Of a stretch of 64,000 nt of DNA, positions 53,016-62,784 are shown piece by piece (the first letter of the stretch is position 1; each line of letters starts with the position of its first letter). Under the pieces are notes generated by a model. The model saw only the letters and a program-made list of their open reading frames with translations, searched no databases and was not told the origin of the DNA. The stretch comes from Bacteroidota bacterium (lineage in GTDB: Bacteria > Bacteroidota > Bacteroidia > Flavobacteriales > Flavobacteriaceae), in NCBI GenBank assembly GCA_024279425.1, contig JAJRRO010000111.1:1-64000 (forward strand). Reading direction: 5' to 3'. The translations under genes and the position numbers were made by a program.

Positions 53016-53906
53016 TTACTGGCTATCTAACCACATTTCTGCGGGCATTCCTATTTTTAGGCTTCCATCGTTTACAACATCTATTTTTACCGCGTACACC
53101 AAGGCTACACGTTCTTCTTTTGTTTGGATGATTTTTGGTGTAAATTCTGCTTCAGCGGCAACCCAAGTAAGGGTTCCTTTAAAACTTTTCATAGTGTCTT
53201 GAGCATCAATTTTAATGGTAACATCTTGTCCGATTTTTAGTTCTGAAAGTTGTGTTTCACTTACATATACTCGCAACTGCATGGTGCTTAAATCGGCAAT
53301 TTTGTACAGCGGTTTTCCGAAGGAAGTAACTTCATTTTCTTCTGCATATTGTACTAAAACAGTACCTGTAACTGGGTTTAGGATTTTACTTTTTAGTATT
53401 TGATCTTCAATTTGAAGTATTTGTATATCAATACTTTTTAACTCGTTAACTACAGGATAGTTTTGCGTTTCTACACTTCTGATTTGCTGTTTGATGACAT
53501 CAATTTGTCCTGTAATATCATCAACTTGTTTTTGTGTTCCTGCATTGTCTTTCAACAAATTTTCCGCTCTTGTTTTATTGAGTTTTGCAGTTTTAAGTTG
53601 TGCATTTAACACACTAATTTGAGACAAAACACCTCTTGATTTTGAAGAAATTACTGTTTTAGAATTTACTAATTGTTCTCGCTTTAAACTTAGTGGAATA
53701 GTATCAATGAGTCCTACAAATATGCCTTTTGCTAATGTTTGACCTTCTTCTGCATTGAAAATTAATAGTTTCCCGTTGTTTTCTGCTGAAATGGTTATTT
53801 CTGTTGCTTCAAAATTTCCGTATCCATCTGCTCTGTCATTACCATTTTTACAGGAAAACAGTGTAATGACAATTATTAGAATTGAGATACTATTTGTGAA
53901 TTTCAT
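53016..53906 (-). CDS. HlyD-family membrane fusion protein, lipoprotein
   Basis: The protein has 296 residues with a lipobox (IVITLFSC). The first lipoyl half is AENNGKLLIFNAEEGQTLAK (about 42-61), followed by a long alpha hairpin (about 75-165) and the second half SKILNPVTGTVLVQYAEENE (about 173-192). A beta-barrel part ends KIGMPAEMWLDSQ. This matches YbhG-type adaptors that join ABC-2 exporters to a TolC channel. It is downstream of the frameshifted TolC gene and upstream of the cytochrome gene. Confidence 0.9.
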   Translation of the reverse strand: MKFTNSISILIIVITLFSCKNGNDRADGYGNFEATEITISAENNGKLLIFNAEEGQTLAKGIFVGLIDTIPLSLKREQLVNSKTVISSKSRGVLSQISVLNAQLKTAKLNKTRAENLLKDNAGTQKQVDDITGQIDVIKQQIRSVETQNYPVVNELKSIDIQILQIEDQILKSKILNPVTGTVLVQYAEENEVTSFGKPLYKIADLSTMQLRVYVSETQLSELKIGQDVTIKIDAQDTMKSFKGTLTWVAAEAEFTPKIIQTKEERVALVYAVKIDVVNDGSLKIGMPAEMWLDSQ

Positions 53907-53967
53907 ACTTTATTATTTTAATAGATTCCTAATCGCCTTTTCAGGCTCTGTCGGAATGACATAGTAG

Positions 53968-55217
53968 TTAGTTTCCTTTTGTGGTGTTATAGTTCGCTTT
54001 TGCAAGTAATAATTGAATTTTATGTGTGCGTAACATTGTTTCATCTTCATATAAATTTGTTAATTCTGTAATATATGATGACGGTGTAATGGTTCCATTT
54101 TTAATTGAGATTCTGCTGATTTCAGTACTTCTTTTCGCAGTTGAATAATCTCCAGATCTGATGTAATAAAACCTTCTAATTTTTGTATTTCAGATTGTTG
54201 TTGGTCTAACTCGATATTGGTGTTTAATGTAAATATCTCTGTTTCATTATCAATAAGATCTTTATTTATAGATACTGCTTCACGTTTCTTTTTAGTTGCA
54301 TTCCAATCAAATACATTCCAATTAAATTTTACTCCAACTGTGTAGAAAGATTGAAATGAATTGTCTAACATATTCAATCCTGGATTGCCATAACCACCAT
54401 TTGCAAAACCTATTAATTTTGGTGAATTTTCTTTAGAGATTATAGTTTCAGAGGCTTCTATTTGTTCTTTTTTGAGTTGAAACAACTCTAATTCTGGACG
54501 CGAAATATTAGTGTTTAATTTCGAATTGATAGTTGAGTTTTTAAAATCTGAATTACTATCGATTTCTTTTCCAATTAAGGATGACAATGTTTTAATCAAT
54601 GATGCTTTATTTAAATCTACCTCTAAAAGTTGCTGGTTTACTTTAAGTAATTCAGCCTCCAAAATTTTATCTAAAGTTGGCAGTAACACGCCATTTTTTA
54701 TTCCAGATTTCACTTCCTTTAATTTTGTGTTTAATAGTTTCCCTTTTTCGTTCAACAAACCTCTTTTTTCTTGTGTTAAAAGTATTGAGAAGTACAATTG
54801 ATTGATTTGTTTTTTTATTTGATATAAATTAACTTCTACCTGTTTTTGCAGGGTTTTTAAAGCAGCAGACTTTGCGTTTAAGGATGCGTCAATACTTCCG
54901 CCTCCATAAATAAGTTGGTTTACAGAAACGGTTGCACGATACTGATCGTTATTTAAAGGTTCTATTCCAGAATTTGGAATTGGGATTTCAATCACATCGG
55001 ATTGATAGGTTGTTTGTGCAGAAAAGTTGATTTCTGGTAATTTTAGAGTTTTAATGGTTTCTAAATCAAATGCGTTTTGGGTTTCAAGCAGTGCACTTTG
55101 TTTTGCTAACGGAAAATTTGTATTTAGCAATTGGTAACATTCCTCTAAAGAGATTTGCTCTTGTGAAAACACACTTATAGAAAGGAACAATAGAATGTAT
55201 GTTCTTAATTTGTTCAT
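53968..55217 (-). pseudogene. TolC-family outer membrane efflux protein with a single-base frameshift near its end
   Basis: The signal peptide YILLFLSISVFSQEQISLEE leads into the efflux domain, starting ECYQLLNTNFPLAKQSALLE. The frame breaks in a T5 run (54098-54102). Inserting one base restores SAESQLKNGTITPSSYITEL to a stop at 53968, for 416 residues, the normal length. Without it the last ~45 residues, which complete the second coiled-coil repeat, are lost and the channel would probably not fold. It follows the TetR gene by 2 bases and feeds the HlyD/ABC components. Sequencing error or real decay are both open. Confidence 0.85.
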
Positions 55218-55219
55218 AA

Positions 55220-55830
55220 TTACGCCTTAATAGAGTTAATGATAAAATTGGCAACTTCGGTTTTTCTGTCGCTCATTAATCGTTTGTACTCATTGTTGTC
55301 AACATTTGTAAAAGCTTTAATTAGTGGAGATGCTACAAACGGAAATATATTAAGCGCCAAAATATTAATAAATAACTGTTCGCATTTAATAGGTTTTAAG
55401 ATGCCTTTTTCAATTTCAAGTGCTACTTTTCTTTTAAATTTATCGATACTAGGAAAGCCTTTTGATCTTTTAATTTTAGTATAAATTCAGGGTTTCTATT
55501 CAGTTCTTGTATGATAAATGACGGTAAATATGGGTGTTTAATGATAAATGAGATATAATTAGAAGTAAAGTTTCTAACTTTTTTTTCAATGGAAGAATCA
55601 TCATTTAAAATTGCATTTAATTGAGGTGCCAATAATTCAAAAGCATTTATAAAAACAGCTTCAAAAAGTAGTTGCTTACTTCGGTAATAATAATGAAGCA
55701 TTGCTTTATTAATCTTTGCTTCATCTGCAATTTCTTGCATACGCGCACCATCCATTCCTTTACTTTGAAATACTTTTTTTGCAGCTTCAAGTATGTGGTA
55801 CTCAGTATTTATATCTTTAGTTTTTGGCAT
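55220..55830 (-). pseudogene. TetR-family regulator with a single-base frameshift
   Basis: The N-terminal TetR helix-turn-helix is intact: ILEAAKKVFQSKGMDGARMQ and EIADEAKINKAMLHYYYRSK (about 13-52). The frame breaks at a T4 run (55460-55463) within LKLKDQK. One added base gives GFPSIDKFKRKVALEIEKGI on to ANFIINSIKA and a stop at 55220, for 203 residues, the usual TetR length. The ligand-binding C-terminal third is lost as written; the DNA-binding part could still be made. It is presumably the repressor of this operon, acting at the palindromes upstream of 56467. Confidence 0.85.
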
Positions 55831-55849
55831 AATTCTATATTATAAAAAA

Positions 55850-56467
55850 TTAATTACCACATCGTTCATTTGAATTAATAATAATTGTTTCTAATTCTGT
55901 TGCTAAAATAAATTGAGCAGAATAAGCAACACCATTATTTACCAATTGACCATAATAACTTCTCATATGGTTTCTTGAACCACATTTTAGCTTGTTATAG
56001 GCATTTAGAATATCTACTTTATCAGTTCTACCTTCAAAATCTTCAATATCTCTAATGTCGAGATCCTCAATAGTAGCACCAACTTTTAAGGCTTCAACTA
56101 ATGTAATATCTGCTAGTGCAGTTAAATCATTATATAACCCTTGTAATACTTGGTTTGTGAATTCACCATTGTTTGGTAACGCTGGATCTTCAATATTATA
56201 GTTGTTTAGAAGCACAAGTATTTTATCCATATGTTGTTGTTCGCTTTGAGAAATATTATTGAATATGTTATTCCCATATTTATTATAAGCATATATATAA
56301 ACATCTCGTGCTAACTTTTCTTCTTCCCTTAAAACTTTTAAATCATTTATCTCTGTTTGAGATAATAGTATTTGCTGTATATCATTATTGTCATCATCAT
56401 CTGATGAACAACTGCTTATTAGTGTAAGTGATATTACTAAGGTGTAAAATGTTGTTTTTTTTATGAT
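55850..56467 (-). CDS. DUF2202 ferritin-like lipoprotein lacking a standard start codon
   Basis: The reading frame is open from codon ATC at 56467 and reads IIKKTTFYTLVISLTLISSC, a full lipoprotein signal. Then come LREEEKLARDVYIYAYNKYG, NISQSEQQHMDKILVLLNNY, LVEALKVGATIEDLDIRDIE and the final Glu-rich helix, the DUF2202 ferritin-like pattern with its carboxylates. No ATG, GTG or TTG exists between the upstream stop and the lipobox; the first such codon (56230) would delete half the protein. Either ATC/ATT serves as start or an ATG has been changed. It is first in the exporter operon. Confidence 0.72.
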   Translation of the reverse strand: MIKKTTFYTLVISLTLISSCSSDDDDNNDIQQILLSQTEINDLKVLREEEKLARDVYIYAYNKYGNNIFNNISQSEQQHMDKILVLLNNYNIEDPALPNNGEFTNQVLQGLYNDLTALADITLVEALKVGATIEDLDIRDIEDFEGRTDKVDILNAYNKLKCGSRNHMRSYYGQLVNNGVAYSAQFILATELETIIINSNERCGN

Positions 56468-56479
56468 GTTAATTTTAAA

Positions 56480-56508
56480 TTAACTATTTAGTTTAACTAT
56501 CTAGTTAA
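56480..56508 (-). promoter_or_regulatory. Tandem palindromic operator, probably for the TetR regulator
   Basis: TTAACTA-tc-TAGTTAA (56493-56508) is a perfect 7-2-7 palindrome. A second, one-mismatch copy TTAACTA-tt-TAGTTTA (56480-56495) overlaps it at 13-bp spacing. They lie just upstream of the first gene of the 47.3-56.5 kb operon, overlapping its likely promoter (TTTTG read on the minus strand at 56508-56512). Overlapping 16-bp palindromes of this kind are typical TetR-family targets. The rest of the 323-bp gap to parE holds only the parE promoter. Confidence 0.6.
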
Positions 56509-56738
56509 CAAAACTAAATATTATTTTTTAATATAATGTGGCATTACACTTATTTAAGAAATTTTTAACAGATTTCTGCAATAAATGAAAGCTATTGACC
56601 AAATTAAGGAGAACAGGAAATCAGAAAATCAACAATTTTATGATTTACCCCAATTTGTTTTGAACTTATTCGTCCGAACTGTAAACGCTATTAACAAAAT
56701 TGGTAATTTCGTTGTTAATTACTTTCCGAGCTACAGGC

Positions 56739-56768
56739 TTTGATTTTTGCTTTGAAATTTTATATTAG
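56739..56768 (+). promoter_or_regulatory. Promoter of parE
   Basis: TTTG (56739-56742), an 18-base spacer and TATATTAG (56761-56768) approximate the Bacteroidota consensus TTTG-N19-TAnnTTTG. The ATG is 22 bases downstream. Confidence 0.5.
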
Positions 56769-56790
56769 CAGGGATAAACCCTGATGCAAT

Positions 56791-58650
56791 ATGGCACAGT
56801 CCCAATATACAGAAGATAACATACGATCCCTCGATTGGAAAGAGCATATACGCTTGCGCCCTGGGATGTACATTGGTAAACTAGGAGATGGTTCTTCGGC
56901 GGATGATGGCATCTATATTCTTCTCAAAGAAACCTTGGACAACTGTATCGATGAGTTTGTCATGGGGGCGGGGAAAACCATTGAGATTACGATAAAGGAT
57001 AAAATAGTTAGGGTTAGGGACTATGGTCGTGGCATCCCTTTGGGTAAAGTGGTGGATGTAGTTTCCAAAATGAATACTGGAGGTAAATACGATAGCCGGG
57101 CATTTAAAAAATCGGTTGGTCTAAACGGAGTTGGTACTAAAGCGGTTAATGCACTTTCCAGTTTTTTTGAAGTACAGTCCTCCCGTGATAGTAAAATAAA
57201 AACCGCCCAATTCAGTCAAGGAAATCTAGTATTGGAAGAAGGGCCCCTAGAAACTTCAAAACGAAAGGGTACACTGATCTCTTTCACTCCGGACGAAATA
57301 ATTTTCAAAAATTATAAATACCACAATGAGTATGTTGAACGCATGCTCAAAAACTATGTTTATCTGAACCCTGGATTGACCATAGTTTTCAACGGGGAAA
57401 AATTTCATTCAGAAAACGGATTAAAGGATTTGCTCGAGGACAACAATAATGCAGAGGATATGTTATATCCCATTATTCACCTAAAAGGAGATGATATTGA
57501 AGTCGCTATCACCCACAGTAAGACCCAATATAGCGAAGAGTATCATTCATTTGTAAATGGCCAGCATACGACCCAAGGCGGAACACACCAATCCGCATTC
57601 CGCGAAGCATTGGTCAGGACCATTCGCGATTTTTACAGTAAGAACTACGATGCCAGTGATATACGAAAATCAGTGATATCGGCTATTTCCATAAAAGTAA
57701 TGGAGCCCATTTTTGAGAGTCAGACAAAGACCAAACTGGGTTCTACGGATATGGGTGGCGATTTCCCGACCGTTAGATCATATATCAATGACTTTGTTGG
57801 AAAATATTTAGACAACTACCTTCATAAGAACCCTAACACCGCCGAGAAGTTACAGCGTAAGATCATGATGGCCGAAAAGGAGCGCAAAGAACTTTCGGGG
57901 ATTCGTAAGTTGGCAAGGGATCGCGCCAAGAAGGCAAGTTTGCACAATAAGAAATTGCGGGATTGCCGGGTACATTTAGGTGATATGAAAAACGATCGAC
58001 GGTTAGAGAGCACGCTTTTCATTACAGAGGGCGATTCTGCTTCGGGTTCAATTACCAAGTCAAGGGACGTAAATACCCAGGCAGTTTTCAGTTTACGCGG
58101 TAAACCTTTGAATTCTTATGGAATGTCAAAGAAGATCGTTTATGAGAATGAAGAATTCAACCTACTACAGGCGGCATTGAATATTGAAGAGTCAATGGAG
58201 GACTTACGGTATAACAATATCGTAATTGCTACCGATGCCGATGTGGATGGGATGCATATCAGACTATTGCTCATTACTTTTTTCCTTCAGTTTTTTCCAG
58301 AATTGATAAAAGAAAATCATCTCTATATCCTACAGACTCCATTATTTAGGGTGCGAAACAAAAAGGAGACCATTTATTGTTATAGTGAAGATGAACGAAG
58401 GGATGCAATGCATAAATTGACTGGCAAACCGGAAATTACAAGATTCAAAGGGCTAGGTGAGATTTCACCAGATGAGTTTAAACACTTTATTGGGGAAGAC
58501 ATTCGATTGGAACCTGTAATGCTCGACAAGGCCATGTCTATCGAAAATCTGCTACGATTTTATATGGGAAAGAATACGCCTGACCGTCAAGAATTTATAA
58601 TAAACAACCTTAAAGTTGAAATTGACCTCGTAGAGGAAAACCAATTGTAA
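56791..58650 (+). CDS. parE: DNA topoisomerase IV subunit B
   Basis: The protein has 619 residues. The GHKL ATPase domain shows [34 protein letters not shown] and [20 protein letters not shown] with [20 protein letters not shown]. The TOPRIM part has [20 protein letters not shown] (about 408-427) and [19 protein letters not shown]. It powers chromosome decatenation with ParC, whose gene starts 25 bases after. Length is that of the Bacteroidota form, slightly shorter than GyrB. Named parE rather than gyrB because of the direct parC partner. Confidence 0.93.
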   Translation: MAQSQYTEDNIRSLDWKEHIRLRPGMYIGKLGDGSSADDGIYILLKETLDNCIDEFVMGAGKTIEITIKDKIVRVRDYGRGIPLGKVVDVVSKMNTGGKYDSRAFKKSVGLNGVGTKAVNALSSFFEVQSSRDSKIKTAQFSQGNLVLEEGPLETSKRKGTLISFTPDEIIFKNYKYHNEYVERMLKNYVYLNPGLTIVFNGEKFHSENGLKDLLEDNNNAEDMLYPIIHLKGDDIEVAITHSKTQYSEEYHSFVNGQHTTQGGTHQSAFREALVRTIRDFYSKNYDASDIRKSVISAISIKVMEPIFESQTKTKLGSTDMGGDFPTVRSYINDFVGKYLDNYLHKNPNTAEKLQRKIMMAEKERKELSGIRKLARDRAKKASLHNKKLRDCRVHLGDMKNDRRLESTLFITEGDSASGSITKSRDVNTQAVFSLRGKPLNSYGMSKKIVYENEEFNLLQAALNIEESMEDLRYNNIVIATDADVDGMHIRLLLITFFLQFFPELIKENHLYILQTPLFRVRNKKETIYCYSEDERRDAMHKLTGKPEITRFKGLGEISPDEFKHFIGEDIRLEPVMLDKAMSIENLLRFYMGKNTPDRQEFIINNLKVEIDLVEENQL

Positions 58651-58675
58651 ACCAATATAATACGATTCTTTCTTT

Positions 58676-61321
58676 ATGGAAGAGAATGAAGAACTGAACG
58701 AAGCACATAACGAGAATACAGAAGATTCACACGATACCTTGACCAAGGTAACGGGAATGTACAAGGATTGGTTTTTAGACTATGCTTCATATGTTATTTT
58801 AGAGCGTGCAGTCCCGGCAATTGAAGACGGTTTTAAGCCTGTGCAGCGAAGAATCATGCATTCCTTGAAGGATTTGGATGATGGGCGGTACAACAAAGTG
58901 GCCAATGTAGTGGGGCATACTATGCAATATCACCCTCACGGCGATGCTAGTATTGCCGATGCCATGGTACAAATCGGCCAAAAAGACCTATTGATCGATA
59001 CTCAAGGCAACTGGGGCAATATATTAACGGGAGATAGGGCCGCGGCATCTCGATATATTGAGGCCCGACTGTCCAAATTTGCTTTAGAGGTAGTGTTTAG
59101 TCCAAAGATTACCGAATGGCAGCTTTCCTATGATGGGCGTAAAAAAGAACCCGTAAACCTGCCTGTAAAATTTCCATTACTTTTGGCTCAAGGGGCTGAA
59201 GGTATCGCTGTTGGACTTTCAACCAAAGTATTACCTCACAATTTTAAGGAATTGGTCGATGCCTCCATTAAGCATTTGAGAGGGCAGGGTTTTAAGGTAT
59301 TCCCTGATTTTCCTACCGCAGGCATTATTGATGTAAGCAACTACAACGATGGTATGCGAGGTGGTAAAGTACGGGTGAGGGCCAGAATATCCCAGATGAA
59401 CAAGAATACTTTGGTTATTAATGAGATACCCTATTCAACCAATACTTCTTCTTTAATAGATTCAATCTTAAAGGCCAATGATAAAGGGAAGATTAAAATC
59501 AAGAAAATTGAGGACAATACAGCGGCGGAGGTAGAGATCCTTGTGCACTTGCCAAATGGTATTTCCCCGGACAAGACCATCGATGCGCTGTATGCATTCA
59601 CTTCGTGTGAATCGTCCATTTCTCCTTTGGGATGTATTATCGAGAACAATAAACCGCTGTTTATAGGAGTTTCAGAAATGCTAAGGCAATCCACTGATTT
59701 AACTGTGGAGTTATTGAAGGCTGAATTGGAAATTCAACTGTTAGAGCTTGAGGAACAATGGCATTTTGCATCTTTGGAACGGATTTTCATTGAAAATCGC
59801 ATTTATCGAGACATAGAGGAGGAAGAAACATGGGAAGGTGTGATTTTGGCTATCGACAAAGGGTTAAAACCTTTTAGCAAGCATTTGAAACGAGCCGTTA
59901 CCGAGGAGGATATTGTACGACTGACCGAAATCCGTATTAAACGTATTTCAAAGTTTGATTTGGATAAGGCACAGCAGCATCTCGATAATCTAGAAGAAAA
60001 AATAGCTGGGGTAAAAAATCATCTAGAACATCTAATAGAATTTGCCATTGATTATTTCAAGAACCTTAAAACGAAATATGGTAAGGGTAGGGAACGCAAA
60101 TCTGAAATTAGGATTTTTGATAACATCGAAGCGACCAAGGTGGTTATTAGAAATACCAAGCTTTATGTAAATAGAGAAGAAGGTTTTGTGGGTACCTCAC
60201 TACGCCGCGATGAATATGTGACCGACTGTAGTGATATCGACGACATCATAGTCTTTACAAAGGAAGGCAAGGCTATGGTTGCCAAAGTAGACACCAAAAC
60301 GTTTGTTGGGAAGAACATCATTCATGTTGCTGTGTTCAAGAAAAAGGATAAACGAACCACCTACAACATGATTTATAAGGATGGCAAAGGCGGTCCTACC
60401 TATATAAAAAGATTCAATATTACCGGTGTCACTAGAGACAAGGTGTATGATTTGACCACGGGTAAGCCAGGCTCCATAGCCTTTTACTTTTCTGCAAATC
60501 CGAACGGTGAGGCCGAGGTTGTGACTGTTAGTTTACGTCAGGTTGGTAGTATTAAAAAGTTGAAATGGGATGTTGACTTTGCTGATGTTTTGATAAAAGG
60601 CAGGGCATCAAAAGGGAATATAGTAACTAAATATACTGTTAAGCGTATTGAGCTTAAAGAAAAAGGAGTTTCTACGCTTAAGCCAAGGAAAATATGGTTT
60701 GATGACGTTGTGCGTCGTTTGAATATAGATGGTCGCGGAGAGCTTTTGGGTGAGTTTAGAGGAGATGACCTGTTGTTGGTCGTTAATCAAAAAGGAATAG
60801 CCAAGACTGTGCCGCCAACTATGACGACCCGTTTTGATGACGATATGATTGTTCTGGAAAAATGGAATTCAAAAAAACCGCTTTCCGCTATTTATTGGGA
60901 TGGAGAGAAAGATCGCTTTTACGTAAAACGCTTCTTGATTGAACAGGGCAATAAAGAAGATTTATTTATTTCGGAACATCAGAAGTCTTATTTGGAATTG
61001 GTTTCGACCGATTGGAGACCTCAGGTTCAGTTAGAATTCTCTAAGCCTCGCGGTAAAGAGGCCAAACCTAATTTAGATATTGATTTAGAGCATTTTATAT
61101 CCATTAAGGGAATTAAAGCTTTAGGCAACCAGTTAACTTCCGAAAAGGTCAAGAACATCAATACATTGGTGCCATTGCCCTACGAGGAACCCATAGAGCA
61201 GGAAACTAGTGAGATAGAAGTTATTGATGAGGAAGATGTGAGTTCAGGTGCCTCGGGCTCCAGTCCTCAGGGCGAAATCGGTGACGATTCGGATGATGAG
61301 GGGCAAATTGTATTGTTTTAG
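58676..61321 (+). CDS. parC: DNA topoisomerase IV subunit A
   Basis: The protein has 881 residues. The breakage-reunion domain begins AVPAIEDGFKPVQRRIMHSL and includes YHPHGDASIADAMVQIGQ and DRAAASRYIEARLS, in which the Tyr (about residue 123) forms the DNA link. A coiled region around 430-470 and a C-terminal pinwheel-like domain follow. The last ~40 residues are strongly acidic (SDDEGQIVLF). It acts with ParE in separating daughter chromosomes. It is the second gene of the pair and is followed after 8 bases by mscL. Confidence 0.93.
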   Translation: MEENEELNEAHNENTEDSHDTLTKVTGMYKDWFLDYASYVILERAVPAIEDGFKPVQRRIMHSLKDLDDGRYNKVANVVGHTMQYHPHGDASIADAMVQIGQKDLLIDTQGNWGNILTGDRAAASRYIEARLSKFALEVVFSPKITEWQLSYDGRKKEPVNLPVKFPLLLAQGAEGIAVGLSTKVLPHNFKELVDASIKHLRGQGFKVFPDFPTAGIIDVSNYNDGMRGGKVRVRARISQMNKNTLVINEIPYSTNTSSLIDSILKANDKGKIKIKKIEDNTAAEVEILVHLPNGISPDKTIDALYAFTSCESSISPLGCIIENNKPLFIGVSEMLRQSTDLTVELLKAELEIQLLELEEQWHFASLERIFIENRIYRDIEEEETWEGVILAIDKGLKPFSKHLKRAVTEEDIVRLTEIRIKRISKFDLDKAQQHLDNLEEKIAGVKNHLEHLIEFAIDYFKNLKTKYGKGRERKSEIRIFDNIEATKVVIRNTKLYVNREEGFVGTSLRRDEYVTDCSDIDDIIVFTKEGKAMVAKVDTKTFVGKNIIHVAVFKKKDKRTTYNMIYKDGKGGPTYIKRFNITGVTRDKVYDLTTGKPGSIAFYFSANPNGEAEVVTVSLRQVGSIKKLKWDVDFADVLIKGRASKGNIVTKYTVKRIELKEKGVSTLKPRKIWFDDVVRRLNIDGRGELLGEFRGDDLLLVVNQKGIAKTVPPTMTTRFDDDMIVLEKWNSKKPLSAIYWDGEKDRFYVKRFLIEQGNKEDLFISEHQKSYLELVSTDWRPQVQLEFSKPRGKEAKPNLDIDLEHFISIKGIKALGNQLTSEKVKNINTLVPLPYEEPIEQETSEIEVIDEEDVSSGASGSSPQGEIGDDSDDEGQIVLF

Positions 61322-61329
61322 AAGAATTG

Positions 61330-61761
61330 ATGAAAAATTTTATCCAAGAATTCAAGAATTTTGCCATAAAGGGCAATATGATAGATATGGCCATAGGTAT
61401 TATCATTGGGACGGCATTTAATAAAGTGGTCAGCACCCTTGTTAAAAAAGTGGTTATGCCGCCATTATCACTGCTAACCGAAGACGTTCATTTTTCAGAT
61501 AGAAAATATGTTTTACGCGAGGCCTATGCCGAGGTTGACGAGGTGGCCATAGGGTACGGTGAACTTTTGGAGGTCTTATTGGACTTCGCTATCATAGCGT
61601 TTACCATTTTTACTGTAATCAAATTCATCAATCGATTTAGAAGTAAGGCAGAGGATCCAGATGATACGGCGGAGGTTACCCCAAAGAACATTGAATTATT
61701 GGCCAATCTGGAAAAGCTATTGAAAGAACAGAATGAAATACTAAGGAATGGCCAAAAATAA
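61330..61761 (+). CDS. mscL: Large-conductance mechanosensitive channel
   Basis: The protein has 143 residues from the ATG at 61330, which is preceded by a TTG. The first helix and membrane segment NFAIKGNMIDMAIGIIIGTA with FNKVVSTLVKKVVMPPLSLL (about 12-50) is the MscL signature. A second membrane helix (LLDFAIIAFTIFTVIKFI, about 82-99) and a charged C-terminal helix follow. It opens under membrane tension to release solutes in osmotic downshock. Co-directional with parC at 8 bases. Confidence 0.93.
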   Translation: MKNFIQEFKNFAIKGNMIDMAIGIIIGTAFNKVVSTLVKKVVMPPLSLLTEDVHFSDRKYVLREAYAEVDEVAIGYGELLEVLLDFAIIAFTIFTVIKFINRFRSKAEDPDDTAEVTPKNIELLANLEKLLKEQNEILRNGQK

Positions 61762-61782
61762 TTCGAATATTACAAATAAGAC

Positions 61783-61806
61783 CTAAAGGTATTTTATTAC
61801 CTTTAG
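61783..61806 (+). other. Hairpin between mscL and the hydroxylase gene
   Basis: CTAAAGGTA (61783-61791) and TACCTTTAG (61798-61806) form a perfect 9-bp stem with a 6-base loop. There is no T run after it, so termination is doubtful; it may mark the end of the parE-parC-mscL transcript. Confidence 0.35.
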
Positions 61807-61826
61807 CACCAAATTTAAATTTCCCT

Positions 61827-62783
61827 ATGGATTTTACCAACCCCCTTGTATACGGAGCACCTTGTTTTATTGCATTTATAATATTGGAACTTGCTTATAG
61901 CAAAACTCATGGCGATGAGGATCTTTATGTGTGGAAAGATTTATTCGCAAGTGGTTTTATGGGTGTTGGATCGGCCATTATCGCCCCTTTGATCAAGGTG
62001 GTTTCAGCTGTAGTGATATTTGAGTACACCTATGATCTGTTCAATCCAATGGTAGATGGGATCAGAACAAATATTATGGGATACACGTCGTTTGGGTATG
62101 CTTGGTATATTTGGTTACTATGTCAGTTAGCTGATGATTTCACCTATTATTGGTTTCATCGTGCGAATCATGAAGTACGCATATTATGGGCGGCGCATAT
62201 AGTTCATCATTCTTCAGTCAACTATAATTTGGGAACGGCGGTTCGTAATGGGTGGTTTACAATTCTCTACAAGCCTTTATTTTATATGTGGATGCCTGCT
62301 CTCGGTTTTCCTCCTGAAATGGTTGTGGTCTGTTTGGGAATTGAAGCTTTGTGGCAATTTCAATTGCACTCTACTTATGTTCCAAAAATGGGATTTATCG
62401 AAAAGATTTTTAACACCCATACCATGCATCAGGCACACCATGCCCAGAATGTGGAATATCTAGATAAAAATCACGGTGGCTTCTTGAACTTCTTTGATAA
62501 AATATTTGGCACTTGGATAGAATTGGATGATGATATCGAGATTGAATATGGTGTTATTCATGCTCCGGAATCGCATAATCCAATAGTAATCCTAACGCAT
62601 GAGTTCGAGGACATCTGGAACGATGTTAAGAAGGCCAAAAAGTTTCCCCATGTATTGATGTACATCTTTGGCCCTCCTGGATGGAGCCCTGATGGCAGTA
62701 CATTGACTGTAAAACAGCAGCAGCGTTTATTTAAGGAACAAAAGCAAAAGAATCCAGTGGCGGCTTATTCAAGACCTAATTAA
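61827..62783 (+). CDS. Sterol desaturase/fatty acid hydroxylase superfamily membrane protein
   Basis: The protein has 318 residues with about four membrane segments. The di-iron His clusters are in place: WFHRANHEVRILWAAHIVHH (HxxxH and HxxHH, about 110-130) and NTHTMHQAHHAQNVEYLDKN (about 196-215), with KNHGGFLNFFDKIFGTWIEL after. It is an oxygen-dependent enzyme acting on a C-H bond of a lipid. The substrate in Bacteroidota is not known to me; ornithine lipids, sphingolipids or carotenoids are options. Independent of neighbours. Confidence 0.88.
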   Translation: MDFTNPLVYGAPCFIAFIILELAYSKTHGDEDLYVWKDLFASGFMGVGSAIIAPLIKVVSAVVIFEYTYDLFNPMVDGIRTNIMGYTSFGYAWYIWLLCQLADDFTYYWFHRANHEVRILWAAHIVHHSSVNYNLGTAVRNGWFTILYKPLFYMWMPALGFPPEMVVVCLGIEALWQFQLHSTYVPKMGFIEKIFNTHTMHQAHHAQNVEYLDKNHGGFLNFFDKIFGTWIELDDDIEIEYGVIHAPESHNPIVILTHEFEDIWNDVKKAKKFPHVLMYIFGPPGWSPDGSTLTVKQQQRLFKEQKQKNPVAAYSRPN

Positions 62784-62784
62784 T

